From Penelope pileata (lineage: Eukaryota > Chordata > Aves > Galliformes > Cracidae), in assembly GCA_013396635.1 (NCBI GenBank), contig WBMW01005529.1, forward strand, positions 91,508-155,507: a stretch of DNA of 64,000 bases, in the 5' to 3' direction. Positions within the stretch are counted from its first letter, which is position 1, and each line of letters begins with the position of its first letter. The notes under the pieces were generated by a model. It was not told the DNA's origin, did not search any database, and was given only the letters and a program-made list of their open reading frames with translations. The translations under genes were made by a program, and so were the position numbers. Below are positions 14,056-26,377 of this stretch, one piece after another.

Positions 14056-15139
14056 ATTAACAATGAACTCAAGAAATGCATACAGGTAAAGTTACTGCGG
14101 ATGTAAACTAATACTAACTTGAAATAAGTGGCAAAACGTAATCTGTTAAGTATAGTCCACAAAATGTAATCCACATTCTCATTCTCTTCCAGTGTGCATT
14201 CAAGTACCCTTCTTGCCTTGCACTGATGAAACACCGTTTCCTTTTGTGTTGATGATATGGACAGTAGTTTCTTGCAGCAGAAAAGAATTCCATAGCAGTG
14301 AACTGGAATTTCACAGATCTAAAACAAATATTTGTTCTCTTCTTTTCTGTGCTTGATGCATATGCAAGTACATTGTCGTGTTTTGAATCACTTCCTAAGT
14401 ATTAACAATAAAATAATTTCTGCTGTTTTTATGCATCTAAATGAATTTTTAAATTTGTACTAACTGGTTACTTCAGGTCTACTATTGTATACAATATCAA
14501 TTAAAGTATACATATTTTGCTAGAGTTCCTTAGGCCTCAGATTGGAAGGAAGACATTTGGTGAATGAGGACAGACGTACCAAAAAAAAGTGCTAGCATCA
14601 TTTAAGGCAGCAGCAAGAATGCAATCTATCAACAGTACAGATAATGCTCTCAACCTTTTTCAGGATAGTGTAGTGAAGCTTTTAAGTTTTGCTACTAACA
14701 TTTATAAAATAGAGAGCTAGAGGGGAGAAATGTGGTTTATGATTTGAGTTTATTTGTGCAGACTTGTTTTGGAGACAGGGGACAAAAAGGAGTCAACAAA
14801 TCTTGGCGATAAGCATTCAGTGTCATACTTCCAACATTCCATCGTGGTAACGCATATATTCATTATTTCAGCAATAGGACTAGGATTTCCTGTTGTAGGA
14901 ACTACCAGCAACAAGGTGTAGAGAGATTTAAAAGCCTGATAGATAAAAAAAGAACTGAACCTTATCAGAGCTTGAATACAGTATATGTATTCTTTGGACT
15001 TCAGCATTCAGCCATCATTACATAGCTCCCTAAAGCAGTAGAGGACTTTGCATCAGTGAATGCAATATAGTCATTTCTGATACCTTATCCCTACAGAAAA
15101 CAAACAAGGATATGCAGGAAATCTAAAAAAAAAAAAAAA
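14056..15139. other. Unique AT-rich spacer
   Basis: No gene or known repeat recognised. It ends in an A homopolymer that runs into the assembly gap. Confidence 0.5.
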
Positions 15140-15178
15140 NNNNNNNNNNNNNNNNNNNNNNNNNNNNNNNNNNNNNNN
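15140..15178. other. Assembly gap (39 N) within poly(A)
   Basis: 39 undetermined bases flanked on both sides by A runs, so the gap probably hides an A homopolymer or simple repeat. An open frame reported across it is meaningless. Confidence 0.95.
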
Positions 15179-15184
15179 AAAAAA

Positions 15185-15238
15185 AGATGTATAGACATAT
15201 ATGACATATTTGACGTATAAGACATATAAGACATATTT
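15185..15238. repeat. Degenerate minisatellite, GACATAT-type unit
   Basis: Repeated GACATAT/GACGTAT words spaced about 9-10 bases apart immediately right of the gap, about five diverged units. The array may extend into the N run. Confidence 0.7.
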
Positions 15239-15703
15239 GTTTCTTAATTGTTCCATCCTTTTTTCATCTTGTTTTCTCCTTGCCCTTAGTTTCCAATTTT
15301 TTTTTTTTTAATTGTCTGTAACAGGGATTACAGTGTTTAAAAATCTCTCTGCATATTTATAGGCAGTTTTTATACTTTTTTTAAATAAAGATAGCTAACA
15401 GGTTTCCTGTATGTCACAGAGGTGTTGTGGAAATTAATTAACAGCTGCAAAACAATTTTAGTGATGAGTGTTATAGAAAAGCCCACAAGGAAACATTCAA
15501 TACTGCAGTTGAAGCAGAGCTTGAACAATGATCAGTAAATAAAGCATAAGACCACACTTTGAACTTCAAAGCAATAATAAAAATGCAACAGAGGAGAACA
15601 ATGCCTAATGGCCTTTACGAGCACAAGTCCATACGCTGACTGAAACAGAGGGTCAGGTAATTGAGGAAAATGAAAATAGATCAAGAACACTAAAACAAGA
15701 TAC
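15239..15703. other. Unique AT-rich spacer
   Basis: T runs and AT-rich sequence, nothing recognisable. Confidence 0.5.
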
Positions 15704-16017
15704 AGGTCCAGCCTGACCTTGAATGTCTCCAGGAACGTGGCTCCCACCACATCTCTGGGCAACCTGTTCCAGTGCTTCACCATCCCTTCTGTAAAAAACC
15801 TTTTCCTTAAATCCAGTCTAAATCTCCTCTCCTTTAGTTTGAAACCATTTCTCTTGGCTTTATCTCCACAGACCCTGCTAAAGAGTCTCTCTGCTTCTTT
15901 CTTATGGCCCCTCTTTAGATACTGAAAGGCCTCTGTAGAGTCACCTTGGAGCCTTCCCTTCTCCAGGCTGAACAGTCCCAGCTTTTTCAGTGTGTCCTTG
16001 TAGGAAAGGTGTTCCAT
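15704..16017 (-). mobile_element. CR1 LINE fragment, reverse orientation, C-terminal ORF2 region
   Basis: On the - strand this piece encodes the C-terminal part of CR1 ORF2 in one continuous frame from about 16017 down to at least 15705. It reads through LGLFSLEKGRLQGD, an FSRVCGD segment and VKHWNRLPRDVVG. The WNRLPR signature identifies it. The frame has no stop for about 100 codons, unlike the other CR1 copies here. Its octamer 3' tail is missing and the homology fades near 15704, so both ends are truncated. The wording (STEAFQYLKRGHKKEAERLF) differs from the 13.4-kb copy, which suggests a different CR1 subfamily. Confidence 0.9.
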
Positions 16018-19000
16018 TTATTGGATCATTGTTGTGGCCCAAAAATATTTATGACTTATTAATGAGACCTCATAAATTTTACTAAAGCGATGGAAAGTTA
16101 ATAAAAGCGTACTGGCTTTGGATTGTATTAGCTTCTCAGGTGCTTATATGGCTCCAGTAGCCATAAAAGAGAATCAGCTCTCATTCTGTAATTAAGAGTA
16201 TATAAGCCTTCTATCCTTACCATTTGGCAAAAGGACCACCAAGGACTAAGATGTACTGGACAAAGAGCAGACTGGGAATGAAATGTCAATTCTGCCTCAC
16301 CCAAATGAGCTACTTAATCTCTTCATCTTTGATGATAAAAGATATTTCAAGGTAACAAAGAATTTTGAAACATTTTTGGAATCAGTTCAATTTCTGACTA
16401 AAAATGCGACTTTCTAGAGGAGCTAAATCTAATATTATTATGCTAATATTTCCAAAGTATTTTTTATCTGATATTTATTCTAATAAATTTGAAATGTTAA
16501 ATTTCCATTTTAACACAATCTTTCTTTATCTAAATTTTATTTCTTTAATAGAAGGAAGGAAATAGTTTGAATTCTGCTAGCAGCATGATTGTTACAGCAG
16601 CTAATATTTATCTTACTGTGTGAGAAATATTGATGTTGCAGCTGAAGCTGGCACTAAGCAATTGCAAATAAATGTACAAATGAGCAGTAAAAGTTGTTTC
16701 ACACTGAATTCTGCAGAAGGTTTGCAGAACAAGCAAAGTTTACTTAAACAATCTGACAAAAGTTGAGTAAATCAAATGCACTTGAAAAGATTTGTACTTC
16801 ATTCCAATTTCCTGAAAATTGAAGTTCAGGGCATATGACATCTTATCAACCTTTCCTCTAAGCTACCACATGGAAAGCCATAATTTGGGTTGGTTATTTT
16901 TGTTGTTTTATTTTTGTTGCTTGTTTGTTTATTTGTTTGTTCATTTTCTTTGGGAAAGGACACTGTTCTGTTTGCAACTAAAGTTCTAAAAATTACCTTT
17001 CCACTCTGTGGACTGCACTTCTTCCCATGGCTGATTTACCCTGCAGTGCTATTTCCATTCATGCTGCTGTAGTCCAAGCTGAGACTGTCAGCTGCACTTT
17101 TTGTTTGCTGACAAAGAGAGAAATCCCATAGTTGCCACTGTCAAGAACATTTCTCTGCCTTCATTCCACAGGGACATCAACATGATGTCTGATTCCTTTC
17201 TGTGCACTCCTCTGTCATAGAGGTGATCACCTAAGCAAAGGCTGCCTTTGCTTCTTCCTTCCATTGACAGCCACTGCTTGACATGTTATCATCATGCATG
17301 CAGAATCCTGCTCTTCTCATGTATAAAGGTCTAACTGAACAATATAAACCTTCAGTCAGTCCATTCGTTTCCCAGGCACTGGGAAAAAAAGAAATAACTG
17401 AGCGGTAGCCAATGCCTCAGAAAAAAACTCTGATGTGATTTCTAGTTCTTGACAAGAAGGAAATATAAAGTTTAGAAAGGTAATCTAGAAGAAACATCAA
17501 TATATTATATCACTTATTTTATTTATATATGACTTATTTATATATGATATGGCACATCCTATTTGTTATTTCTGGGATAGAGATAATGTTTTTCAGTTTA
17601 CATAGAGTCTCTATAAAACATTGTACAAAATATTGCTCCATTAAAATTGAAAAAAAAAAAAAAGCTGAAACAGTCAAATCCACCACAGACAAAATGGCTC
17701 CTCTCCTCTAGCATATGATTGAAGAATTTTTTTTATGATAAGTCAGTCTGGAGCAGGACTTAGCACTGAACATGCCTTTCACATTCTAATACCAAATAAT
17801 TCTGCCTCATCTTCCATCTCCGCACCTTTGTCCTTTTTTCCTTCCTTCCTCCCTCTCAAACTAGAAACTTAAGTCTTACAAGTTCATCTTTATTGCCAAA
17901 TTGTTCTGTCCTATCCACCTTCATTTCTCTGGGCATTTAATATTTGATATAATCAGAACCAGTTTTTGAATGATCTCAGCAAAAGGCTTGGTTCAAAATT
18001 AAGGACTTCACACACTTTGCCATCAGCCTCCTCCTGTTTTTTTATTATCATGAAGGGTGCTTTTAACTGAAGTATGTCAGGTGACTTAAGTTGCGTAGGA
18101 AACACAGAACAAGGCAATGTTTTTTGCTCAGCTGATATCTAAATCATGTAAAATACGGTTTCAAATGTTGAAAGAAACTGTTCTTCTAAAGAAGTGGTCT
18201 GGCTTGTTATTTCAATTTACAAATTTTAAGTGATTGGAAGGTGTGTCCCATGTAGAAAGCATTGCACTAATCTCCACCTGAGGTAATGAAGGTGTAGGGA
18301 ACCACGGAGACTTCAGATTCACAGAAGAAAGGGGTAACTCTCCTTGCCAAATATTGAAATAAGCCTCTTCAACAGCCACTGTTGCAGAGCCCAGTACAAT
18401 TAGGCAATTGAGTGTTGCCTCTGAGCTTCAAAACAGTGCCTAAAAAAGCACCATTCAATGTTTCAGCACTCACATCAACATATCAGTACAAATAATACAG
18501 TTTTGTTTCTTTTTTGGTGATTTCCATCAAGACTATACAAGCAGAATCTAGTCCTATAACTGTTTTCATATCAGTATCTTTCCATTAATCTTGTGTTGAC
18601 TTACATTTGAACTTCTCTTTCAATTGAATACGATCAACTTTCTCTTTGGTGTTTTCTAAACGATTCCCATGAAGCCTAGCTTATTCTACCTTTTCATTTT
18701 CTACTTTACCTCTAAGTTTTGCATTTTTTTCTTTCTTACTAACTTATTTCTATTTCCCCTGAATCACTCCCTTCTTTTACTTTCTCTCTTTATTTCACTT
18801 TTGTAATTTACTTTAATCTTTATCACATTCCCAGTTCATGGATTGCTTTCCCTTTGCTATCCATTCAAACCAATAGGTCTAGTTTTGTTAATAGTTCAGC
18901 CCACCGTATTCATTCCTTTTTCCCACTCTACTTCATTGTTAATGAATAATGCATTCCTTTGTGATTTCAAATCTTACCAGTTTTAGTTTACTCTCAAGCA

Positions 19001-20050
19001 GTTGTGACAAAGCTAGAAAAAAAAGAGAAATTATGTACATTCAACTGGAATCAGAATGCAATCAATTTGAGTGGAAGAGTTGTGAAATGAAATTAAATTA
19101 AATGACGTGAGAGATAGATCAGAAAGTAGTTGTGGGTAAAATTGAGCACACATTTGTATGAAAGGGCTACACAAATACATGTCAAATTGGTTGAACTGGA
19201 AATAGACGAGGGAATTAAGTCCAATGAACTAGGAATGAAAAGAGCAAATGTAGCCCAAATTCAAACTGAGAGAAGAAAAAGATCTCCACAGGAGAGCAGC
19301 CAAACCTGTTGAGATGAGGACCAACAAAAAAATAAATAAAATCTCTAGTATCTTCAATGCCCACTGTGAGCACTGTTTGTGTTAACTACCTGGTGAATGA
19401 TAGTTCTACAGCTCAGTAGAGAGAAAATGTTTTATTATAAATACACTGTGTGTAATTAGAACTTCAGCACAGCTAACAGTAACATAAGCATCAGCCTATC
19501 TGAGGGGCAGTTACATTGCTGCTAGAACGAGGTATATGAGAATGCTTCATATTACAATTTAGTAAGGAAATGACTCTTGAACACCCGATTATTCTTTGGT
19601 CTCATTCCTATCAGTAATATTGTGAAATCTGGCTTTCTTTCAAATTGCAGATAATTTGACTGTCATAAACTGGCAGTGTAGTTCTGACTACATTGTTGCA
19701 ATGAAAATGTACTTAAATTGATTTCAATAGAATTCTGACACCTGTTTGTTAAACATTGTTAAGTATCTGCATTGAGCCAAAAGCCTGAGAATTATTGCAA
19801 TAGAAGCTGACTCACAACTCTGGAAAAAAAAGTAAAGTGAACTAGTACTCTCACAGCATAATCTCCGGGAAGCATATGGACTACATTGTTCTAAGGTGCT
19901 CTGTCGATGTGTATGTGGAAAATTCAAGGGAGGTGCAAAACGGACCCAGAAGTATCCCTACTGTGCTCAATTTACAAATAACCCACTGAAGCACTCAGGG
20001 CATTAATATCTAAATAGCTAAGGTATTGAACTCGACATCAGTCTATTCAA
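16018..20050. other. Unique AT-rich DNA, no gene recognised
   Basis: About 4 kb of AT-rich sequence with short open frames only. T-rich and TTTG-type low-complexity tracts lie near 16890-16945 and an A run near 17650. No domains, splice-flanked exon or interspersed repeat was recognised. Confidence 0.55.
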
Positions 20051-20177
20051 AAGTCATCTAGACATGATCCTGGGCAAGCGGATCAAGGTGTCCCTGCCTG
20101 CGCAGGGGCGTTGCACAAGATGACATCCTGAAGTCCCTTCCAATCACAACCATTCTGACATTCTGCAATTCTGTGAT
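20051..20177 (+). mobile_element. CR1 LINE 3' tail fragment
   Basis: The sequence AAGTCATCTAGACATGATCC followed by a TGTCCCTGCCTG segment, AAGTCCCTTCCAATC and the octamer tail ending ATTCTGTGAT matches the 3' untranslated end of CR1 in + orientation. Only about 130 bases remain, with no coding part. The terminal octamers (ATTCTGAC, ATTCTGCA, ATTCTGTG) are degenerate, indicating age. Confidence 0.85.
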
Positions 20178-22142
20178 CAGCTGTATCAGTTTCTCACCAC
20201 ACTTTGTTGAAGACCTGGGCTCAGCACTGCAGTGAAAGCTGTTATAAAGCAAAAACTCAGCCTGGATCTCTCAAGTCCTAAACAAACATCACAAAACAAA
20301 AAGCAATTTTATTTTTTCCCATTAGATGTTTTCTTTTCATGTTAAATCTTCTGAAGACTTGCTGCCTGTCTTTATTTTTTAGTTAATGTAACTTGCATAT
20401 ATGCAGGATAAAAAACATTAAAGGAAATAAAATTGTCTCCTTGTTCTACTGTGCTAATAAATATTTCACCTCTATTTAGAATTGTTTAGTAGTTGCTGTT
20501 AAAATAGCATTATTTTGTTTATAGTAAATTCCAAGTAAAGTTACAAAGACAACTTTAAAATGTTTAAAACAGATAATATAAATTGTTTGGTTTCTTTTCT
20601 TCCTGTTCTATATTGATAAAATTTCATGATTAAATAGTCATATTTACACAAAACTAAGGATTTCTATATTGATACATATTGACACTTTATTCAATCTTCA
20701 AAACCTGCCCTTATGGATTGTAACAATCTGACAGTTTACCCCTTAATCACAGAGCAGTAAAGACTGGAAGAAGAGACGAAGTCTAAAAGTATCACCATGC
20801 CTACAACGGCTTGTATCTGTGAAATAAAGTATTGAAGCACCACTGTTAAGTATGACATTTGTGCTCACCATATATCTGTTACATAAAGTACAGCTTAGGC
20901 GTCATGGTTTTTACAGAACCATTAAATGTTCATAGAAAGAAATTTTCGTAGAAAGACCTGAAGCTTGATCCAGATTATCCAAGATTTTCAAACTGCATGG
21001 TTAGAGGTTTTGGGTAAACTTAGGAAAGTTTCAAATTGAAACTCAAGCTTCAGTGTACATAAAGTGAAAATCCAGATATGTGCTGTGGTCTTGGTTCCAA
21101 ACCTTATCTTAAACTGATTGAGAGGAGAAAAGATTTCCTATGTGTTTTATTTCTTTTTTTTCTTAGACAAAAGATTAATCAAATTTTTTCTTTTCTATTT
21201 CTACATTACTTTGGAGAAAAGGAGGAAAATAAAGACTTGTCAAATCCTCCCCGTCACTCCCACAATAAATAAATAAATAAAGTCTAGTTAAACTTGAGCA
21301 CCTCATCAAACAGATAAATAAGCCAGCAAAAAAAAATCACTCCTGCCTTTCTCAGAGGAATCTCTAATGGCTAGTCACAAAGTTTCAGAGAGAAGTGGTG
21401 TATTTCTGGGAAGAGAATCTAATGGTAAGATGCTGCAAAACAGGGACATCATATATAGCTTGCTGAGATTTCTAACCAGAAAAGGGGTTTCGTAAGCTGC
21501 ACTTGCAGAGAAGATCTACTTAGGATTCTGGAGAAGTGGAACAGTGGGTGGACAGCTGTGGTGGTGTGATGGTTTTGGAGGCAGGAGTTTAGTCCAATAT
21601 TAGAAGCAAGAGTGCCTGAATTTCAAGCTTATTTGACTACAGTCATTTTAGAGGGGCTGTTCTTCTGGGGGGATTTTATTTATGTTCCAGTAACTGCAGT
21701 TCAGCACCATAGAACTGGAAACCAAAAGGTAAAACTCCTAAGGAATACATATCATTTGAAAGAGCCTGTAAGCATGTTCTGTAGTCACAAGAATGACACA
21801 GAAGGCCGAATTCCTCATAGTTTAGGCAATAGAAAAGAGTAATTTATAAAATATCATAATATAATAATGTAAAAATGCCCCACCAGACCTCTGAAAGGTG
21901 CTCATGGAGTTAGGGATCTATTGTAATGGTGCCATGGGAGCATATGGAGAAGTTCTTTGTGCCCACCATCAGTCAGTTGCCTACTGGCCTGTGTCTGAGA
22001 GAAATCTCACCATCCTCAGCAGAGTTGCTAGGCAACATCTGTTCTTAAAATTGTGAATAAGCTTTTGAGTTTTCTTCCCATACTCTTACAACGGTGAAGT
22101 ATTGTGTTTTGCTAAGGTGATATTATAGCTCCAAGATTGAGA

Positions 22143-22184
22143 GTTATTTTCAGCTGAACAGTTCAGCTGAACTGTTGAAATAAC
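22143..22184. repeat. Palindrome with extended arms
   Basis: The core AACAGTTCAGCTGAACTGTT at 22157-22176 is its own reverse complement. Symmetry resumes outside it with GTTATTTT on the left and GAAATAAC on the right, the left arm carrying six extra bases (CAGCTG). It includes two CAGCTG E-box-type hexamers. Confidence 0.85.
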
Positions 22185-24367
22185 CATGAAATAAGCTTAA
22201 GGAAGGTGAAAATATACTTTGATATCTAAGCACGGAAGAATATAACTTCACATTCAATATGTTTGTTTCCTGTTATGTACTCCTAAAACAGTATTATACA
22301 TAGCATGCAAAAAGACTGTGGTGCATCTACTGTGGAATCTGGAGGACTTTTTCCAAGAATTAATAGTCATTAGATTATTCTATAAAGAGAACACATTTGG
22401 TAACAATTTTAGCCACCTTCATATTTCCTGTGATGTTCATCTACTACTGCTTTGTCCTTCACAAGGTCCTCTAAGGTATTCTGCTCAGGTGTCAGATATC
22501 CAAGTTTCTCTTAGGTAAGGAAGTGCACTTGTCTGCCTCCAGCCTTGAATTTAGAGTTGTTGTCCCCTTACACTTCTACCTGACCTTTGGAGATCTAATA
22601 TGAAGTTAGCATTTGCCCTATAGCTCTTTAAAAAAAGAAATTTATCTATGACCAGTCAGCTTTCAGAAAAGTGTTATTTATTTGAGAGTGAAAAAAGGCA
22701 CTGCAGAAAACTATATCACAAAGCAATCTCTCTGCAGTCATTACACATCAGCTACATATGGTACAGGCAAAAAGAACTCATTTGTTTCCCTGGTCTGCAT
22801 TGGCAACCTTCTCTGCTTTGCCTCAGATATAAACTTTAACCAACTTTTGTGTGATACTTTTTAAACTGCAGCAAATTATTTCCCCAGGCTGCAGGAACAG
22901 TAGACTATTGTATCCTTCACCTTCTCCTTGTAACGCAAGAAGTCACAGCTACATAGCATACTTGTACCAGTGACACATTTGGGAAAATCATGCAAATAAT
23001 CTCTCTAAGTATAACTCAGAAGAATAATCTCCAGTGTTCATATTTTCAAGGTCTCACCTGTCAAAAGCATCAAAGAAAGATGGCTTTTGAAGACTGAATT
23101 AGTGTCAGAAGTTGGGACTTTCAGTACTGAAAGAATGAAGAAGTTTAACAGTGTACACCAGGAGAAATGACAGCATCTCTTTCTGCAAGGTGGGGTAAGA
23201 ATACTGGACAAAATAGTTCATCCAGTAGATTTCCTTGGTTGCAAGAATGGTAGCTGAGTGCTCCTATCTAGCAGCAGAACTTGAGGATTAGAAGTATGCT
23301 CAGGTTTAAGTTCCCCGTTTAATGCCCAACTAAAATGTCACACATATGATCTGACCCAGTATGTTTCCATCTTTCCTACACCCCTTAGAGCTCTTCCAGA
23401 GGTGCTGCTTCCTCCAGTGAATAAGCTGAATTTAGGCTGTGTTTATGTAATTTTAATTCACACAAAGTATTTTGGTCAAGGTTGCAAGTTATTCATCAGC
23501 TGGGTTACAATGCAGCCCCAAAATATCACTTGCTATGACAGTTGGTAGAGTGGTAGCTTCCGCATGTAGCACTATTTCAAACTGTGACAGGAATATTCTC
23601 TAGCGAAACTGAAAAGTTTGACTTCACCTTTCAGGGAAAAAAAAAAGACATTTATATCCGTCCTGCTGTAAGAGCTAATAATAGCTTCTACTAGCTGACA
23701 AACCTGATTTGCAAGTTGCAAGACAGCTCTTTCCACGAGTTTCCCTAAATCAGCTCCTTACCCTAAATACTAACTGTAATGATTTTACCACTGTGGGGCA
23801 ACAGAGGGGAAATGACATGATAGATTTCCACTGAATGAGGCCAGAGCTGAGGAAGAGTCACAATATTTTTATAATGCCAAGATGAAATAAAAAGCATTTT
23901 TATTTTACCTGTAATCAGGTAGCAGTTATGGTAATTTTGTGGCTATGGTCTGCAGTATGTATATCACAGTCAGTTTTAAATATGTTATCAGTTCATTCTC
24001 TTTGGGTAAATCGATTTATCTAAATATTAATCTTCATCTTACATATATAATGTTGCAGAATTCATAATTATATTGCCTTCCCACTCAATCCCTGTAAAGA
24101 CACTATAGTCTGAGAGCGGAATTCATTACTGTCTTAGTATTATCTTACCTTCCACTTGTGCAAGTGTTCAGTTGAATTTACCTCTGTCAGCAAGTCAACA
24201 GGGATTCTAATAGTTTCTTTTCATTTATAATGTACTGTACTGGATTAAAGATGGTTTCTTTTATAATGAGGTAAACAAAGATAGATTGATTCAATACAGA
24301 ATTAAAGAAAAGCGTGAAGTAAAACAATTTTCACATTTCTCAATACATCTGATCATAATTTCAAAAT

Positions 24368-24387
24368 AAAAAAAAAAAAAAAAAAAA
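24368..24387. repeat. Poly(A) tract
   Basis: Twenty consecutive A residues. No retroposed gene sequence is recognisable immediately upstream. Confidence 0.9.
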
Positions 24388-24834
24388 CATTTGTCAGTGT
24401 CCAAATTGATAGCACAGAGACACCTCACTGGTTTTTTTAAGTAAAATAAGTGTTTAACTTTTATAATCCCACCACCATTATATTAATGATAGTATTTTTT
24501 ACATTGCATTGAAGTATATAAATAACTGACAGGTATCACTACACCAAATGTCTACAGTATAGTTGACAAAATATATGTGAGAAACTACCTCTTCCATTTA
24601 GACTGCAGCGCTGCAGTGCAAATGCTGAAAAATAAAACAGAAGTATCCTACCTTCTCTGCCATTTTTATGCCACTTCTGCCCACTGAAGAAGTTCAAACT
24701 AACTTGCATAATTGTTATTATTCTTTCAAATTAGCTACATAATATGTACTACAGTTTTCTTCTAGGAATTATTGGCCCAGATGTGAAGCATAGCAAAAGA
24801 AATGCAATTTTTCATCAGCTGCTGTGTGACAAAG

Positions 24835-24908
24835 TAATTATGTCAAAATTGATTGGTTGTTCGAATACCAATAATTATGTCAAAATTGATTGGTTGTTCG
24901 AATACCAA
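24835..24908. repeat. Exact 37-bp tandem duplication
   Basis: Two identical head-to-tail copies, 24835-24871 and 24872-24908, each starting TAATTATGTCAAAATTG and ending GAATACCAA. The absence of any difference between copies suggests a recent duplication or an assembly artefact. Confidence 0.95.
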
Positions 24909-25225
24909 TCTTCTTATTTGGATGCTTTGTTTAGAGTTTAACGTGTTGATTCATAGCAGAAACTGCCTCAGCCTCTCACTTTTGTAGAAAAAGGAAAAAG
25001 AAAAAAAAATAGCAAAAACAAACAAACAAGTGGAACACAATCAGACAAACTAACCACAATTCCCAGAGTCCTTAATGTTCAAAGAAGTGAATTTAAGGGA
25101 GGTACTGCAAAACAGTACTCTTCAGAACAACATGTCAGAGTTGTGATGACATTGTTATATGCCCCCAAATATCTTGAAAGTGCTTTAGGAAGGATGACAT
25201 AATGCAATTTAGTCTCAAAATAAAG

Positions 25226-26368
25226 TCATAGAATGGCTTGGTTTGGAATGGACCTTAAAGATCATCTACTTCCAACTTCTGCTGTGGGAAGAAACTTCTC
25301 TCACTAGATCAGTTTGCTCAAAACCAAGGTTGCGTTCAAGGCCAGGGCAACCTGATCTAGTGGGTGGCAATCCTGCCCATGACAGGGACATGGAACTAGA
25401 TGATTTAGATCCCTTCCAACCTCAGCCATTCTATGTGTCTATTACTCTATGAAAGTCCCAACTAACCTGATATTGAACAGGAGGGTGCATCTACAACTTC
25501 TCTGGACCACCTGTTCTAATGCCTCACCACCCTCATAGTAAAGAATTTCTTCCCAATATCTAATCTGAACCTTTTCTCTTCCAGTTTAAAACCACAGGCC
25601 CTTGTAAAAAATCTCTGTTCATCTTTCTTATAACACCTCTTTAAGTGCTGAAAGGCTACATTGAAGTCTCTCCAGAGCAATCCTCCAGGCTAAACAACCC
25701 CAGCTCTCTCAGCCTGTCTTCACAGAAGGCTTATTCAAATCAGAAGAATCCTTTGTAGTCCTCCTCTGCATCCACTGCACCAGATTCATGTCTTTCTCAT
25801 GCTGGGACCCCCAGACTTGAATGCATTACTCCAGGTGACGTCTCACAAGGGCAGAGCAGAATCACCTCCCCCGGCCTGTGGGCTGTGCTTCTTTTTATGC
25901 AGCCAAGGATACGACTGGCTTTTTGGGCTGAAAGCATAACTGCTGGCTCATGTCCAGTTTTTCATCCACCAGTAACCCTTAGTCCTTCTTTGCAGGGCTG
26001 CTCTCTATTCATATATTTCTCAGTCTATACAGATGTCTGGAATTGCCTCAACTCAGATGCAACATCTTGCACTTGATCTTGTGGAACTTCATGAGGTTTG
26101 TGTGGACCCACTTCTCAAGCTTGTCCATGTCCATCTGGATGTCGTCCCCTTCATATATTGTGTCAGCTGCATCACTCAGCTTGGTGTCATTCATAAACTT
26201 TCTGAGGGTGCACTCAATCCCACTGTCTATATCACTAATAAAGATATTAAATACTACCAGTTCCAATACGGACCCCTGAGGAATGCCACTTGTTGCTGGC
26301 CTACACCTGGACGTTGACCCATTGACCGCAACTGTCTGGATGCAGCCATCCAGCCACTTTCTTGTAAG
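25226..26368 (-). mobile_element. CR1 LINE, reverse orientation, 5'-truncated, interrupted by another CR1
   Basis: A CR1 copy on the - strand. Its 3' terminus lies at 25226 (the reverse complement reads as the usual CCATTCTATGA end). It extends leftwards in ORF2 to the reverse-transcriptase region near 26368, where translation gives KWLDGCIQTV, SGIPQGSVL, VVFNIFISDIDSGIECTLRK and a degraded catalytic box (FMND where CR1 normally has FADD). Length is about 1.0 kb without the insert at 25324-25452. Multiple frame breaks in the distal coding part make it non-functional. The 5' truncation is typical of CR1. Confidence 0.93.
25324..25452 (+). mobile_element. Nested CR1 3' tail inserted in the opposite strand
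   Basis: Inside the - strand CR1 lies about 130 bp of CR1 3' end in + orientation: CAAGGCCAGGGCAACCTGAT, then CATGGAACTAGATGAT, then a degenerate octamer tail ending CTCTATGA at 25452. The host element stops at TTGCTCAAA (25323) and resumes with AAGTCCCAACTAACCTG (25453), which matches the expected continuation of the host. This fixes the insertion point and shows that this copy arrived later. Confidence 0.85.
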
Positions 26369-26377
26369 TGTTACCAA
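26048..26377 (-). pseudogene. CR1 reverse transcriptase relic (palm region)
   Basis: About 109 codons open on the - strand within the 25.2-26.4-kb CR1. They cover the reverse-transcriptase palm between the SGIPQGSVL motif (about residues 30-38) and the LEKWVHTNLMKFHKIKCKML block near the C-terminal end of the frame. The metal-binding FADD-type box has become FMND: the alanine is lost and one of the two aspartates is Asn, so catalysis would be abolished. There is no proper start and no downstream coding continuity; the few codons beyond 26368 are not CR1. It is a transposon relic, not a host gene. Confidence 0.85.

Larger units (their letters stand above)
20178..25225. other. Unique AT-rich DNA, no gene recognised
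   Basis: About 5 kb with no supportable exon. It contains a 20-bp perfect palindrome at 22157-22176, a 20-A homopolymer at 24368-24387 and an exact 37-bp tandem duplication at 24835-24908, listed separately. Open frames are all under 80 codons and lack recognisable motifs. Confidence 0.55.

Noticed and set aside
15071..15256. Open frame across the small N gap
   Set aside because: It spans undetermined bases and poly(A); there is no coding evidence.
23535..23590. GGTAGAGTGGTAGC, resembling a tRNA A box
   Set aside because: No acceptable B box at the right spacing and no cloverleaf pairing, so neither a tRNA nor a clear tRNA-derived SINE.
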